Source: JALYNX01 sp963746905
Lineage (GTDB): Bacteria; Actinomycetota; Acidimicrobiia; Spongiisociales; ZC4RG35
Direction: 5' to 3'
DNA length: 38,698 nucleotides
Assembly: GCA_963746905.1 (NCBI GenBank)
Contig: CAVVCY010000007.1
Location: 1 to 38,698, forward strand
The notes beneath the pieces were generated by a model. It made no database searches. It was given only the letters and a program-made list of their open reading frames with translations, and was not told the DNA's origin. The position numbers and the translations under genes are program-made. Numbering within the stretch: the stretch's first letter is position 1; every line of letters starts with the position of its first letter. Shown in pieces: positions 14,770 to 23,600 of this stretch.

Positions 14770-15318
14770 ATGCGGATCATCGCCGGTGCCGCCAAAGGGC
14801 GGAGACTCATCGCACCGGACTCAAAGGGCACACGGCCGGTCACCGACCGGGTTCGGGAGGCGGTGTTTTCCATCGTGGGCTCTTGGGTGGAGGAGGCGAC
14901 GGTCCTCGACCTCTACGCCGGGTCGGGATCATTCGGCCTGGAGGCGCTGTCCCGCGGCGCTGTCACCGCCACCTTCGTTGAGAACGGAGCCAAGGCCCTG
15001 GCCGCTTTGCGTCGCAACATCGCAGAGGTTGGGCTCGGGGGCACGATTGTCAGCTCGACCGTCTCGGACTACCTGGGCAAGCCGACCGGGGACTACGACC
15101 TGGTGTTCATGGATCCTCCGTGGCCCCAAGCGACCGCCGTTATGAATGGCGAATTGGAGCGTCTAGATCTCTTGCTGGCCTCCCGAGCGGAGGTGGTGGT
15201 CTCCCGACGACACTCCGACGACCAGCCGGTGATCCCCGTAACCTGGGCCGTTGCCACCGATAGGCGTTACGGAGATACCAGAATCTTCAGGTACGCGAAG
15301 GAATCAGAGACGCCATGA
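14770..15318 (+). CDS. rsmD: 16S rRNA (guanine(966)-N2)-methyltransferase
   Basis: 182 residues. Methylates G966 of 16S rRNA with SAM. The family N-terminus MRIIAGAAKGRRL and RPVTDRVREAVFSI is clear; motif I is LDLYAGSGSFGLEALSRGA; the catalytic motif IV is DPPW (115-118), where most RsmD have DPPF or DPPY. It follows recG, and its last codons overlap the coaD start by four bases, the usual rsmD-coaD arrangement. Confidence 0.93.
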   Translation: MRIIAGAAKGRRLIAPDSKGTRPVTDRVREAVFSIVGSWVEEATVLDLYAGSGSFGLEALSRGAVTATFVENGAKALAALRRNIAEVGLGGTIVSSTVSDYLGKPTGDYDLVFMDPPWPQATAVMNGELERLDLLLASRAEVVVSRRHSDDQPVIPVTWAVATDRRYGDTRIFRYAKESETP

Positions 15319-15782
15319 CGAAAGCACTTTGCCCCGGAAGCTTTGATCCCCCCACCAACGGCCACGTCGATGTGATCGAAAGGGCGATCGCCAGCTTCGA
15401 GGAGGTTGTGATCGCGATCGTGGACAACCCGTCAAAGTCCGCCATGTTCACAGCCGCCGAGCGGGAGGAGCTTCTCGAGGACCTCTTCGGTGACCGAGCC
15501 CAGATCGTCACCTTCAGCGGGCTCCTGGTCGATTTCGCCCGCAACACCGGAGCCGACGTCGTCGTAAAGGGGCTGCGCACAGTCGGTGACTACGAGTACG
15601 AGCTTCAAATGGCCCAGATGAACCGCAACCAGACCGGTATGGAGACGATCTTCATGGCGGCCAAAGAGGATTGGAGCTTCGTATCATCCTCGTTGGTCAA
15701 GGAAGTGGCGCGTCTGGGAGGATCAGTGAGCGGGCTGGTGCCCGACGTGGTCGAGAAAGCACTCAAGGAGCGCCTGTCATGA
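15315..15782 (+). CDS. coaD: Phosphopantetheine adenylyltransferase
   Basis: 155 residues. Transfers AMP from ATP to 4'-phosphopantetheine, the penultimate step of coenzyme A synthesis. The nucleotidyltransferase signature PGSFDPPTNGH (7-17) contains the TxGH motif with His17. VVKGLRTVGDYEYELQMAQMN and the C-terminal WSFVSSSLVKEVA (ISSS-type motif) are conserved. Length is normal. It overlaps rsmD by four bases at its start and the coiled-coil gene by four bases at its end, so translation is likely coupled. Confidence 0.96.
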   Translation: MTKALCPGSFDPPTNGHVDVIERAIASFEEVVIAIVDNPSKSAMFTAAEREELLEDLFGDRAQIVTFSGLLVDFARNTGADVVVKGLRTVGDYEYELQMAQMNRNQTGMETIFMAAKEDWSFVSSSLVKEVARLGGSVSGLVPDVVEKALKERLS

Positions 15783-16321
15783 CTCAGGAACCAACCGTCA
15801 CAGAGACCATCCCGGCCGATCCCGTCGAGATGGCGGGTCGGACCGAGCTCGGCGACCTCCAGGACATGGTCGACGACCTCATCGTCTTCCTCCATGAGGC
15901 CAAGTCCGTCCCCCTGTCCGGGAACGCCATGGTCGACCGCGAGCAATTCCTGACCCTGCTGGAGAAGATCAGGGCAGGCTTGCCCGACGAACTGCGAGCA
16001 GCGCGCTGGATGGTGAGAGAGCGCGAGGCGTTCATCTCACGCACCAACGAGAAGGCCAGGGAGATCGTGGACCGCGCTCGAAACGAAGCTGATGAATTGG
16101 TTTCGGACTCCAGCATCGTCGCCGAGGCGGTCGAGGAGGCCAACCTTCTGGTGCGGCGCGCGGAGGGCGATGCACGCCGCCTCCGGCTCGAGACCGAGGA
16201 CGAGATCGAGAAGAAGTTGCAGCGGGTCGAAGGTCTCCTCGCCGATATCACGACTCAGGTGCAGACGGCCCGGGATGAGCTCCATACCGCTCGCCCAGCG
16301 CCCCCCGACGTCCCGATCTGA
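15779..16321 (+). CDS. DivIVA/SepIVA-like coiled-coil protein
   Basis: 180 residues starting at the ATG that overlaps the coaD stop. After a short acidic N-terminus come a helical segment (LGDLQDMVDDLIVFLHEAK, about 24-42) and a long charged coiled coil (about 75-170, with heptads such as AREIVDRARNEADELV and ARRLRLETEDEIEKKLQ). No membrane helix. In mycobacteria the gene beside DUF177 at this locus (Rv2927c) encodes SepIVA, a DivIVA-domain protein needed for septation and peptidoglycan control. Position and composition suggest the same role, but sequence identity of coiled coils is weak evidence. Confidence 0.65.
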   Translation: MTQEPTVTETIPADPVEMAGRTELGDLQDMVDDLIVFLHEAKSVPLSGNAMVDREQFLTLLEKIRAGLPDELRAARWMVREREAFISRTNEKAREIVDRARNEADELVSDSSIVAEAVEEANLLVRRAEGDARRLRLETEDEIEKKLQRVEGLLADITTQVQTARDELHTARPAPPDVPI

Positions 16322-16322
16322 G

Positions 16323-16814
16323 ATGACATCCGACCTCAAGGTCCCGATCCACGATCTGATCGGAGCACCCGGCAAGCGACGTCCGTTCGCAGGTGAGCAG
16401 GCCGTCCATCTTCGTCTTGGGGAGTCCGTCATCGACGGGCCGATGGCGGTCGACGGGGAGGTCGCCGGCCTCATCGAAGCGGTCCAGGCACATTTCAAGG
16501 TGTCGGGCAGCGCCCACCTCACCTGCACCAGATGCCTGTCCGCATGGGATGAAACCATCACGGCCGACGGGGAGCAGGTGTATCGCCGGGTGGCCGACGA
16601 GGATGGGTACGGCATCGTCGACGACGAAATCGACATCTCGGGGCCGGCTCAAGACGAGCTCGCGCTCAGTCTTCCCATCGTTCCTTTGTGCAAACCGGAC
16701 TGCAAGGGACTTTGCCCAATGTGTGGAACCGACTTGAATACGGAACCCTGCGACGGTCATAGGGAGGATCTCGATTCACCTTTCGCCGTCCTGAAAGATC
16801 TGTTCGATTCCTGA
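16323..16814 (+). CDS. DUF177 (YceD) protein
   Basis: 163 residues from the ATG at 16323, two bases after the preceding gene. YceD/DUF177 proteins accompany rpmF in most bacteria; plant relatives are linked to 23S rRNA accumulation. Cysteines occur as CTRC mid-protein and as CKPDCKGLCPMCG near the end, a likely zinc site. LALSLPIVPLCKPDCKGLCP is the strongest family signature. The gene is followed 21 bases later by rpmF, the canonical arrangement. Confidence 0.9.
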   Translation: MTSDLKVPIHDLIGAPGKRRPFAGEQAVHLRLGESVIDGPMAVDGEVAGLIEAVQAHFKVSGSAHLTCTRCLSAWDETITADGEQVYRRVADEDGYGIVDDEIDISGPAQDELALSLPIVPLCKPDCKGLCPMCGTDLNTEPCDGHREDLDSPFAVLKDLFDS

Positions 16815-16835
16815 CCTACCAAGGAGTGCCCGCAA

Positions 16836-17012
16836 ATGGCGGTGCCCAAGAAGAAGATGTCGCGCTCGCGGACCCGACAGCGCAAGGCTGCCTGGAAGGT
16901 GTCCCGGCCAACTGCCGTTGCCTGTGATCAATGCGGCAAGCCCAAACTGCCGCATCGCGCCTGTCGTGAGTGCGGCACCTACAAGGGCCGCGAGGTCGTA
17001 AAGGCAGACTGA
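16836..17012 (+). CDS. rpmF: 50S ribosomal protein L32
   Basis: 58 residues. MAVPKKKMSRSRTRQRKA is the classic L32 N-terminus. Two cysteine pairs, CDQC and CREC, around a short HRAC stretch make this the zinc-binding form. AAGGAG (16821-16826) lies 9 bases before the ATG. Downstream, plsX begins three bases after the stop. Confidence 0.95.
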   Translation: MAVPKKKMSRSRTRQRKAAWKVSRPTAVACDQCGKPKLPHRACRECGTYKGREVVKAD

Positions 17013-17015
17013 GGC

Positions 17016-17987
17016 TTGGCACGCATCGCCCTCGACGCAATGGGGGGCGACAACGCCCCAACCGAGACTGTCGCTGGTGCCGTTGAGGCGTCCCACCGTG
17101 GCGTGGACGTTGTTCTCGTTGGCGACCATGTGGCTCTCGAGACGGAACTGGCCAAACACGACACCCGTCTTCCGATAGTCGACGCCCCCGAGGTGATCGA
17201 GATGTCCGACGACCCCGCCCGCTCTCTCCGTGAGAAGCCGGGAGCGTCAATCACCGTTTCCGCCAAGCTGGTGGCCGAAGGAACTGCCGACGGCATGGTC
17301 TCCGCAGGATCCACCGGAGCGGCAATGGCGGCAGCGGCAATCATCATCGGCCGGATCAAGGGTGTGTCCCGCCCTTCGATCGCCTCACTCTTCCCAACGC
17401 CGGGCTCGCCGACTCTCGTGCTCGACTCTGGTGCCAACCCCGACGTGAAGGCTGAGCAGCTCGCCCAATTCGGGATCATGGGTTCGGTGGCGGTTCAGGT
17501 GATGCTGGGGCTCGACCATCCAAGGGTGGGGCTCCTATCCAACGGCGAGGAGAAAGGCAAGGGCCGTGACCTGGAACGCGCCGCCTACGAGCTCCTCGAG
17601 AAGTCCAATCTCAACTTCATCGGGAACGTCGAGGGCCGCGACATCGCAACCGACCGCGCCGATGTCATCGTGACCGATGGGTTTACCGGCAATATCGTCG
17701 TCAAGACCAGCGAAGGCGCCATTCAGATTGTCGCCCTCTACCTCCTCGAGGAATTGTCGGCACTCGATCCGGCAATTCAGGAGGCGGCGATGCCCGCCCT
17801 GTTCCGGGTGCGGCAGCGTCTCGATTGGGAGACCTATGGCGGGGCCCAGCTGCTTGGAGTCAAAGGCGTCGTCGTAATCGCACACGGAGCTTCGAGCCGG
17901 GTGGCCATCGCCAACGCTCTTGTCCTGGCCGGGGACAGCGCCGATCAGGACTTGCCAGGGCGTCTGGCCGTCGAGCTGGGCTCGTGA
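17016..17987 (+). CDS. plsX: Phosphate acyltransferase PlsX
   Basis: 323 residues. Converts acyl-ACP to acyl-phosphate for phosphatidic acid synthesis. The family start RIALDAMGGDNAP, AGSTGAAMAAA, LLSNGEEKGKG, VTDGFTGNIVVKTSEG and LLGVKGVVVIAHGAS are all present. The start is a TTG three bases after the rpmF stop. Its closest GAGG overlaps that stop and is too near, so initiation probably depends on coupling to rpmF. The position between rpmF and rnc resembles Firmicutes and deep actinobacteria; mycobacteria lack it there. The stop overlaps the rnc GTG. Confidence 0.93.
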   Translation: MARIALDAMGGDNAPTETVAGAVEASHRGVDVVLVGDHVALETELAKHDTRLPIVDAPEVIEMSDDPARSLREKPGASITVSAKLVAEGTADGMVSAGSTGAAMAAAAIIIGRIKGVSRPSIASLFPTPGSPTLVLDSGANPDVKAEQLAQFGIMGSVAVQVMLGLDHPRVGLLSNGEEKGKGRDLERAAYELLEKSNLNFIGNVEGRDIATDRADVIVTDGFTGNIVVKTSEGAIQIVALYLLEELSALDPAIQEAAMPALFRVRQRLDWETYGGAQLLGVKGVVVIAHGASSRVAIANALVLAGDSADQDLPGRLAVELGS

Positions 17988-18661
17988 TCCCTCTCGAGGA
18001 CGAGCTCGGTTACGTCTTCACCAACCCCGATCTGCTCCATCTGTCGTTGACCCACCGTTCGGTCAGCGCGGACGATCTCACCCGCAGTGACAACGAACGT
18101 CTCGAGTTCCTCGGCGACGCGGTTCTCCAACTCGTGGTGACCGACCGGTTGTACCTGGAGTACCCCGACTTTGCCGAGGGGCAGATGGCAAAGATTCGAT
18201 CTGCCCTAGTAAGCCGTCCCACCCTCGCCGACGTGGCGCGCGCCATCGAACTCGGCCGTCACATCGAGCTGGCCATCGCCGAGGAGCGGTCCGGGGGCCG
18301 GGAGAAGGACTCGATCCTGGCCGACGCAATGGAGGCTGTCATCGGTGCGGTGTATCTGGATGGAGGGATCGAGAAGGTGACCTTGCTGATCGACCGGTTG
18401 TGGGGAGACCGGGTTGGAGATCGAGCGATGAGCCCGGGGATCAAGGACTACAAGACGAGGCTCCAGGAAGTGGTGGCCAAGGATGGTCGGAGACCCGAGT
18501 ACGGGAGCCATGGCTCAGGACCCGATCACGAGAAGGTGTTCGAGGCTTGGGTGGCCGTGTCCGGCGTGGAGGTGGGTCGGGGGAGCGGGCGTTCCAAGAA
18601 AGAGGCAGAACAGGAAGCAGCACGTCAGGCGATCGAGGCTCTCAGCTCGGGGTCGGTCTGA
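17984..18661 (+). CDS. rnc: Ribonuclease III
   Basis: 225 residues from the GTG at 17984, which overlaps the plsX stop (GTGA). Cleaves double-stranded RNA in rRNA and mRNA processing. The RNase III signature NERLEFLGDAVLQ spans 37-49, with catalytic acids Glu41 and Asp45; the second acidic cluster is DAMEAVIGAVYLDGG. The C-terminal double-stranded RNA-binding domain runs from KDYKTRLQEVV to the end (about 150-222), with SKKEAEQEAARQAIEAL. The 3' end overlaps the convergent membrane-protein gene by 20 bases. Confidence 0.95.
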   Translation: MIPLEDELGYVFTNPDLLHLSLTHRSVSADDLTRSDNERLEFLGDAVLQLVVTDRLYLEYPDFAEGQMAKIRSALVSRPTLADVARAIELGRHIELAIAEERSGGREKDSILADAMEAVIGAVYLDGGIEKVTLLIDRLWGDRVGDRAMSPGIKDYKTRLQEVVAKDGRRPEYGSHGSGPDHEKVFEAWVAVSGVEVGRGSGRSKKEAEQEAARQAIEALSSGSV

Positions 18662-19448
18662 CCTCTGCGTCACCGTGAGCGGCCTGCTCGAAGTACCACA
18701 TCGTGATCACGACGGCAATCGCCGCAACAACGAGACCCTGGAAGACCAGTCCGGCGACAAAAACCAGGGCGAGACCTGTCGAGATGTCGCCGATCCCGAC
18801 CATGGGCACCGCCACAGATTGCAGAAGCCACCCCGCGACCGATCCGACGAGGCCTACGAGCAGCAAGAAGCCGAAGGTCCCCCACCAACGACCTCTCACC
18901 AGCGTGATACTACGCGTGATGGAGTCGATTACCCCTCGGTCCTCCAGGGCCACGACCTGGGGAGCCAATGACACCGAGACGGCGAGCCAAACGCCGGGGA
19001 TCACCAGCAGCAACAGACCGACCGAGATGCCGATCGCGCTGACGATCCCGATCACGGTCATGACCAACATCCGGCTCAGGGCAAAGCGGCTGGCGGCGCC
19101 GCCTGAGATCCGCTCACCGGCGACCTCGGAAGCGACCACGCGGCTCGCGGCGAGGCTGATGAACGCCGAGGCGAGGATCTGAAGGATGAGCCCGATCATG
19201 AGCGCCTGGACGAACGGGGTCGATATCTCGAGGAACTCCTCGGGCGGCATGTTCTGAAGGGCCTGGGGGTCGTTGAAAGTGAGCGCTAGAAACTCGTTGG
19301 CACCCGTCATCTGAAAGGTCACAAGGGTGATGGCGCCAAGCAGGATGTAGGCGCCCAACGAAGGTGTCACCAGGCTTCGCCAGACCTTCGCCAGCATGCT
19401 GATCCCGGAGGTCAGGACATCGCCGGCGCTGCGTGGTCTTATCGGCAT
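18642..19448 (-). CDS. Polytopic membrane protein, GPDPase_memb/YciC-like
   Basis: 268 residues from the ATG at 19446-19448; the frame extends further but would run into mutM. About six helices: 25-45, 75-100, 120-150, 150-175, 200-225 and 230-255. The stretch DSITRSITLVRGRWWGTFGFLLL is typical of a membrane domain seen with glycerophosphodiesterases and in DUF975/YciC-like proteins; function unknown. It is the only minus-strand gene in the recG-cdd block, splitting rnc from mutM. Its end overlaps rnc by 20 bases and its start lies 42 bases from mutM. Confidence 0.8.
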   Translation of the reverse strand: MPIRPRSAGDVLTSGISMLAKVWRSLVTPSLGAYILLGAITLVTFQMTGANEFLALTFNDPQALQNMPPEEFLEISTPFVQALMIGLILQILASAFISLAASRVVASEVAGERISGGAASRFALSRMLVMTVIGIVSAIGISVGLLLLVIPGVWLAVSVSLAPQVVALEDRGVIDSITRSITLVRGRWWGTFGFLLLVGLVGSVAGWLLQSVAVPMVGIGDISTGLALVFVAGLVFQGLVVAAIAVVITMWYFEQAAHGDAEVRPTPS

Positions 19449-19490
19449 TGGGCGGGGTACGGTAACCCGCCCCCGTTGCGGAGTACATGC

Positions 19491-20330
19491 GTGCCCGAGC
19501 TGCCCGAAGTCGAGATCACACGTCGTCATCTGAACGAGGCCATGGGCGGACGCTCCTTCACCGCGGTGACGGTGTCTCATGTCCGGACTGCCCGCCACAA
19601 CGGGGCCCCAATCGAGGTCGAACGACGACTTGTCGGGCGCCGAGTGGAATCAGTAGATCGCAAGGGCAAGTTCCTGATGGTCCCCCTCGACGATGGCCAG
19701 ACCATGGTGGCCCACCTTGGGATGTCCGGGCGTTTCGCGGTGGAGCCCGAGGATGCGCCATTGGCGGCTCACACCCACTTTCGGGGCTTGCTCGATGACG
19801 GCATTGAGATCCGATTCGTCGACCCACGCACCTTCGGATTTGTCGCAGTTTTCACCGACGAGGAATTGGAGACCTCGGGCGTCGCCCGTCTCGGGCCCGA
19901 TGCCTGGCTCGACCTTCCAACCACCGAGGAATTGTCCGCGGCGTTGTCCCGGCGAACCGCGCCGATCAAGGCTCTCCTGCTCGATCAGGGGCCCATCTCA
20001 GGTCTCGGCAACATCTATGCCGACGAGGCCCTTCACATTGCCGGGATCCACCCGCTTCGACCCGGGAATTCCCTGTCGCCTGCTGACCTCGAGCGTCTCC
20101 GTGCCGCGGTCGGTCAGGTCCTCGAGATGGCGATCGAGAACGGCGGAACCAGTCTCGACGACCTTGCCTATCTCCTTCCGGATGGGAGCGCGGGGGAGAA
20201 CCTCGACCGACTCCTTGTCTACGGCCGGGGCGACCTTCCATGTAGCAACTGCGGCACCCCCATCGAGCGCATCGTGATCCGTGGCCGGTCCAGCTATTTC
20301 TGCCCTAAATGCCAGCCAGTTGCGCCATGA
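19491..20330 (+). CDS. mutM: Formamidopyrimidine-DNA glycosylase
   Basis: 279 residues from GTG 19491. Removes 8-oxoguanine and formamidopyrimidines and nicks the abasic site. The mature N-terminus PELPEVE provides the catalytic Pro and Glu; the conserved Lys is in DRKGKFLM; HLGMSGRF, HTHFRG, DPRTFGFV and ISGLGNIYADEALH are diagnostic. The C-terminal zinc finger has CSNC and CPKC with IVIRGRSSYFCPKCQ. An upstream ATG at 19486 is out of frame, so the GTG is chosen. Its stop overlaps the acyP start by four bases. Confidence 0.95.
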   Translation: MPELPEVEITRRHLNEAMGGRSFTAVTVSHVRTARHNGAPIEVERRLVGRRVESVDRKGKFLMVPLDDGQTMVAHLGMSGRFAVEPEDAPLAAHTHFRGLLDDGIEIRFVDPRTFGFVAVFTDEELETSGVARLGPDAWLDLPTTEELSAALSRRTAPIKALLLDQGPISGLGNIYADEALHIAGIHPLRPGNSLSPADLERLRAAVGQVLEMAIENGGTSLDDLAYLLPDGSAGENLDRLLVYGRGDLPCSNCGTPIERIVIRGRSSYFCPKCQPVAP

Positions 20331-20617
20331 AAACAGTCCGTGCAGTGGTCAGCGGTCGGGTCCAGCAGGTTGGGTTCCGACAGAGTTGCCGTCAGATGGC
20401 GCGATCGCTGGGCCTCGTCGGCTGGGTCCAGAATCTCGACGATGGACGGGTAGAGGTGCTCGCCCAGGGTGAGCCCGAACAACTCGACCGTTTGGTCAGT
20501 TGGCTTTGGACTGGCCCCGCAGGGGCGTGGGTGAGTGGAGTGGAGTCCGAGGCGGTGTCGGGCGATCAGACCCTGAGAGACTTCTTCATCCACGCCGATC
20601 CCACTAAGAGCCGCTGA
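20327..20617 (+). CDS. acyP: Acylphosphatase
   Basis: 96 residues from the ATG overlapping the mutM stop. Hydrolyses acyl phosphates. The two catalytic residues are visible: Arg18 in GRVQQVGFRQS and Asn36 in GWVQNLDDGRVEV. Length is normal for this small alpha/beta fold. The gene lies between mutM and smc as in mycobacteria. A strong hairpin follows it. Confidence 0.94.
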   Translation: MKTVRAVVSGRVQQVGFRQSCRQMARSLGLVGWVQNLDDGRVEVLAQGEPEQLDRLVSWLWTGPAGAWVSGVESEAVSGDQTLRDFFIHADPTKSR

Positions 20618-20636
20618 ACAGCGCATCGCTGTTAGC
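20613..20636 (+). terminator. Hairpin between acyP and smc
   Basis: GCT, bulged G, AACAGCG (20613-20623), loop CAT, CGCTGTT-AGC (20627-20636): ten pairs with one bulge, starting inside the last acyP codons. No T-tract follows. It could terminate or attenuate transcription before smc, or stabilise the 3' end of the upstream mRNA. Confidence 0.45.
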
Positions 20637-20649
20637 CTGACTCGATAAT

Positions 20650-20682
20650 CACAGTCGTGTCATTTGCCAGGAAATCACTGTG
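20650..20682 (+). promoter_or_regulatory. Inverted repeat spanning the smc ribosome site and start codon
   Basis: CACAGT (20650-20655) can pair with ACTGTG (20677-20682). The second arm contains the smc GTG start, and the 21-base loop contains the Shine-Dalgarno AGGA (20669-20672). Formed in RNA, it would partly hide the start codon. The stem is only six pairs, so this may be chance. Confidence 0.3.
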
Positions 20683-23600
20683 TATTTGAAGTCACTCAAG
20701 CTCGTCGGTTTCAAGTCCTTCGCCGACCGGACCCGTCTCGAGTTCCGCCCCGGGGTCACCGTGATCGTGGGGCCGAACGGCTCCGGCAAGTCGAACCTGG
20801 TCGACGCGCTCTCGTGGGTTCTCGGCACCCAATCGCCCAAGACGCTGCGCACCGGGAAGATGGAAGACGTGGTGTTCGCCGGCACCGCAACCCGTCCCGC
20901 CCTCAACCGGGCCGAAGCCGTATTGGTCATCGACAACTCGGAGCGGCAACTCCCGCTCGATCTCGACGAGGTTGCGATCGCTCGCCGGCTCTACCGCGAC
21001 GGGTCGAGTGACTACGAGATCAACGGGGTGGATTGCCGTCTTCTCGACATACAGGAACTGCTGAGCGACTCGGGCGTTGGCCGGCATCAGCACGTGATCA
21101 TCGGCCAGGGGCAGGTCGATTCGGTCCTCAACGCCTCGCCGGAGGATCATCGGGCAGTGATCGAGGAAGCGGCGGGGATACTCAAGCACCGTCGTCGCAA
21201 GGAGAAAGCGGAGAGAAGGCTGGAACGAACCGACGAGGACGTCCTCCGCCTTCAGGATCTTCTCGGTGAGATCGAGCGCCAACTTCGACCCCTACGCCGC
21301 CAGGCGCGGGCTGCGGCGAGCTATGAGGGGCTTCGAGACGAGGTTCGCTCCCTACGGCTCTATTTGTCCGGCTCCGCCCTGCGCGAGATCGACGAGCACC
21401 TGCGGATGGCCAATGAGGAGCACGGCTCTCTCAGTGAGACCCTCGCCGTCGACGACCGCGATGCGGTGGTGGTCGGTGAGCAGGTTGCCGATCTGACAGT
21501 TCGTGCCTCACAGCTTGGGGCCGCGGTCGAGCGGGACACCGGCGCGGCGGCGCTGCTCGAAACGACCACCGAGAGGTTGCGCCGGACCGCGTCCGTCGCT
21601 CACGAGCGAAGCCGGGCCGCATCAGGGAGATTTCAGGCGAATGCCGAGCGCCGAGCCGACCTCGAGGCCGAGCTGGCCGCGATACGTGGCGAGAGGGAGG
21701 GGTTGGAGACGGCAGCGGTCGAGGCTGGCAACGACACCGACTCGAGGGAGACCCGGTTCCGGCGGTTGGAGGACGAGGAACGAGTCATTGCCACCCAGAA
21801 CGCCCTCTCTGCGGAAGGTGCCGTAGCTGCGGTTCGTGGCGAGTTGAGCATCCTCCAGGCGGCCGGAGTGCGTGACGACCGTGAGTTGGAAGCCATCTCG
21901 CATCGGCTCGACGTGGTCGACGGGCAACTTCGAGACGAATCCAGCGAGATTTCGAGTCTCAACGAAGAAGTTCGTGCGATCGACGAGAAGGTCGTCAGGC
22001 TCCAGGCCGTCTTCGACCAGACAACCCGGCGTCGTTCCGGCGATCAGGAGAAATGGGCCAACGCCGAGGATGGCCTGATCGATGCCCGGCTGGCGTTGGC
22101 GGCGGCCAAGGCACGTGTCGAGGCAGTCCGGGCAGCCCTGGCCGGTCGCTTCGATCGGGAAGCCCGACGCTCGGTGGAGGGAGCGGACGGGTCCAGGGGA
22201 AGCTTGATTTCACTGCTCGATGTCCCCTCAGGCCTCGAGGCGGCGGTAGACGCCGGACTGGGGCGATGGGCGGATGCGGTTGCCTTCGATGGCTCGAAGT
22301 CGATGCAGGAGGCGATCGAGACGGTCAAGGCCTCAGGTGGTGGCGGTGTGCCCGTGGTCGCCGTGGCCGGCGCCGAGGGTGCTTCGGCCAGGTCGGTCGC
22401 AGCGAGTGCAGGGGTCGAGGCTCTTGTGGATCGCCTCGGGCCGAAAGCCGATCACGGCCTGGCCAACCACCTGCTGGGAGATGTCCTCTTGGTCGAGGGC
22501 TGGACCACGGCCTGGGCCTTGATCTGGCGGCATCCTGACTTGCGAGCCGTCACCCCGGAAGGCGACCTCATTTCTTCCAAAGGGGTCCAGATCTCCTCTC
22601 CCGATGGCGCTGGACCGGCGATGCTCGAGGCCGCCGAGGTAGATCTCGAGACTGCGGAAACCGAACTTTCGAGGGCGGTCTCGATCCACACCGCCGCCAA
22701 GCGTGACTTCGACAAGAGCCGGGACCACGAGCGAGTCGCCCTCGAAGAGCTCGAATCCGTCGAATCGGACCTGTCGGGGCGCACCGATGCCATGGCCCGC
22801 CTCCAGAAGTCTGTGAATGTCCTCGAAGGCGAGCGCTCTCGTCTTGCTCATCGCCGAAACTCGGTGGTTGAAGGCGTGAGCGACCGGGAACGTCAGATCG
22901 TCGAATTACAGCATCGACTTTCGGCTCTCGAGGGTGAAGAAGCCGAGCGGATGCGGGTGTGGGAGGAACTGGAGGCCAGCAGGGCCCGGATCGCAGTCGA
23001 CAAGGAGCTCGCCCGGTCGGAATGGCAGGAGGCGGCCACGACGCTGCAATCCATCGTCGAGCGGCAACGCCTCCTCCAGGAGCGCCTCACTCAGATCGAG
23101 TCGGACATCCTCCGAGTAGAGGCAGGGCCGTCGAACACCGGGAATGAGACAACGCTCGATCAGATCGAGATGTTCGCCCGGCGTGGAGTCGAGGCCCTTC
23201 AGCTGCGCCTGGAGGAGGTGCGTGAGCGCCAGGCCGAACTTCGAACGTCGCATCTGGGGACAGTTACCGATCTGGAGCGGGCTCGAGGCCGTCATGAGGA
23301 GCTTCGGGACAGGATCGCCAATTCGCGCGAGCGCCTCGGCGAGCTACAGGTGCGTCTCACCGAGTTGCGTCTCCGACGCGAGAGCCTCGTGGAGGGGGTC
23401 CGGCGAGACGCAGACGCCGAGGTCGAGGTGGCGCTGGAGGCGGAGCGGCCCGACTTGCCCGAAGAAACGGATCTGGAGGGTCTGCTGGACGAGAGGATCG
23501 CTCAGCTGCGCCGTCTGGGCCCGATCAACCCGCTGGCCTCGGTGGAGTTCGCCGAGCTTGACGAGCGGCATACCTTCCTCACGGACCAGCTCGCTGATGT

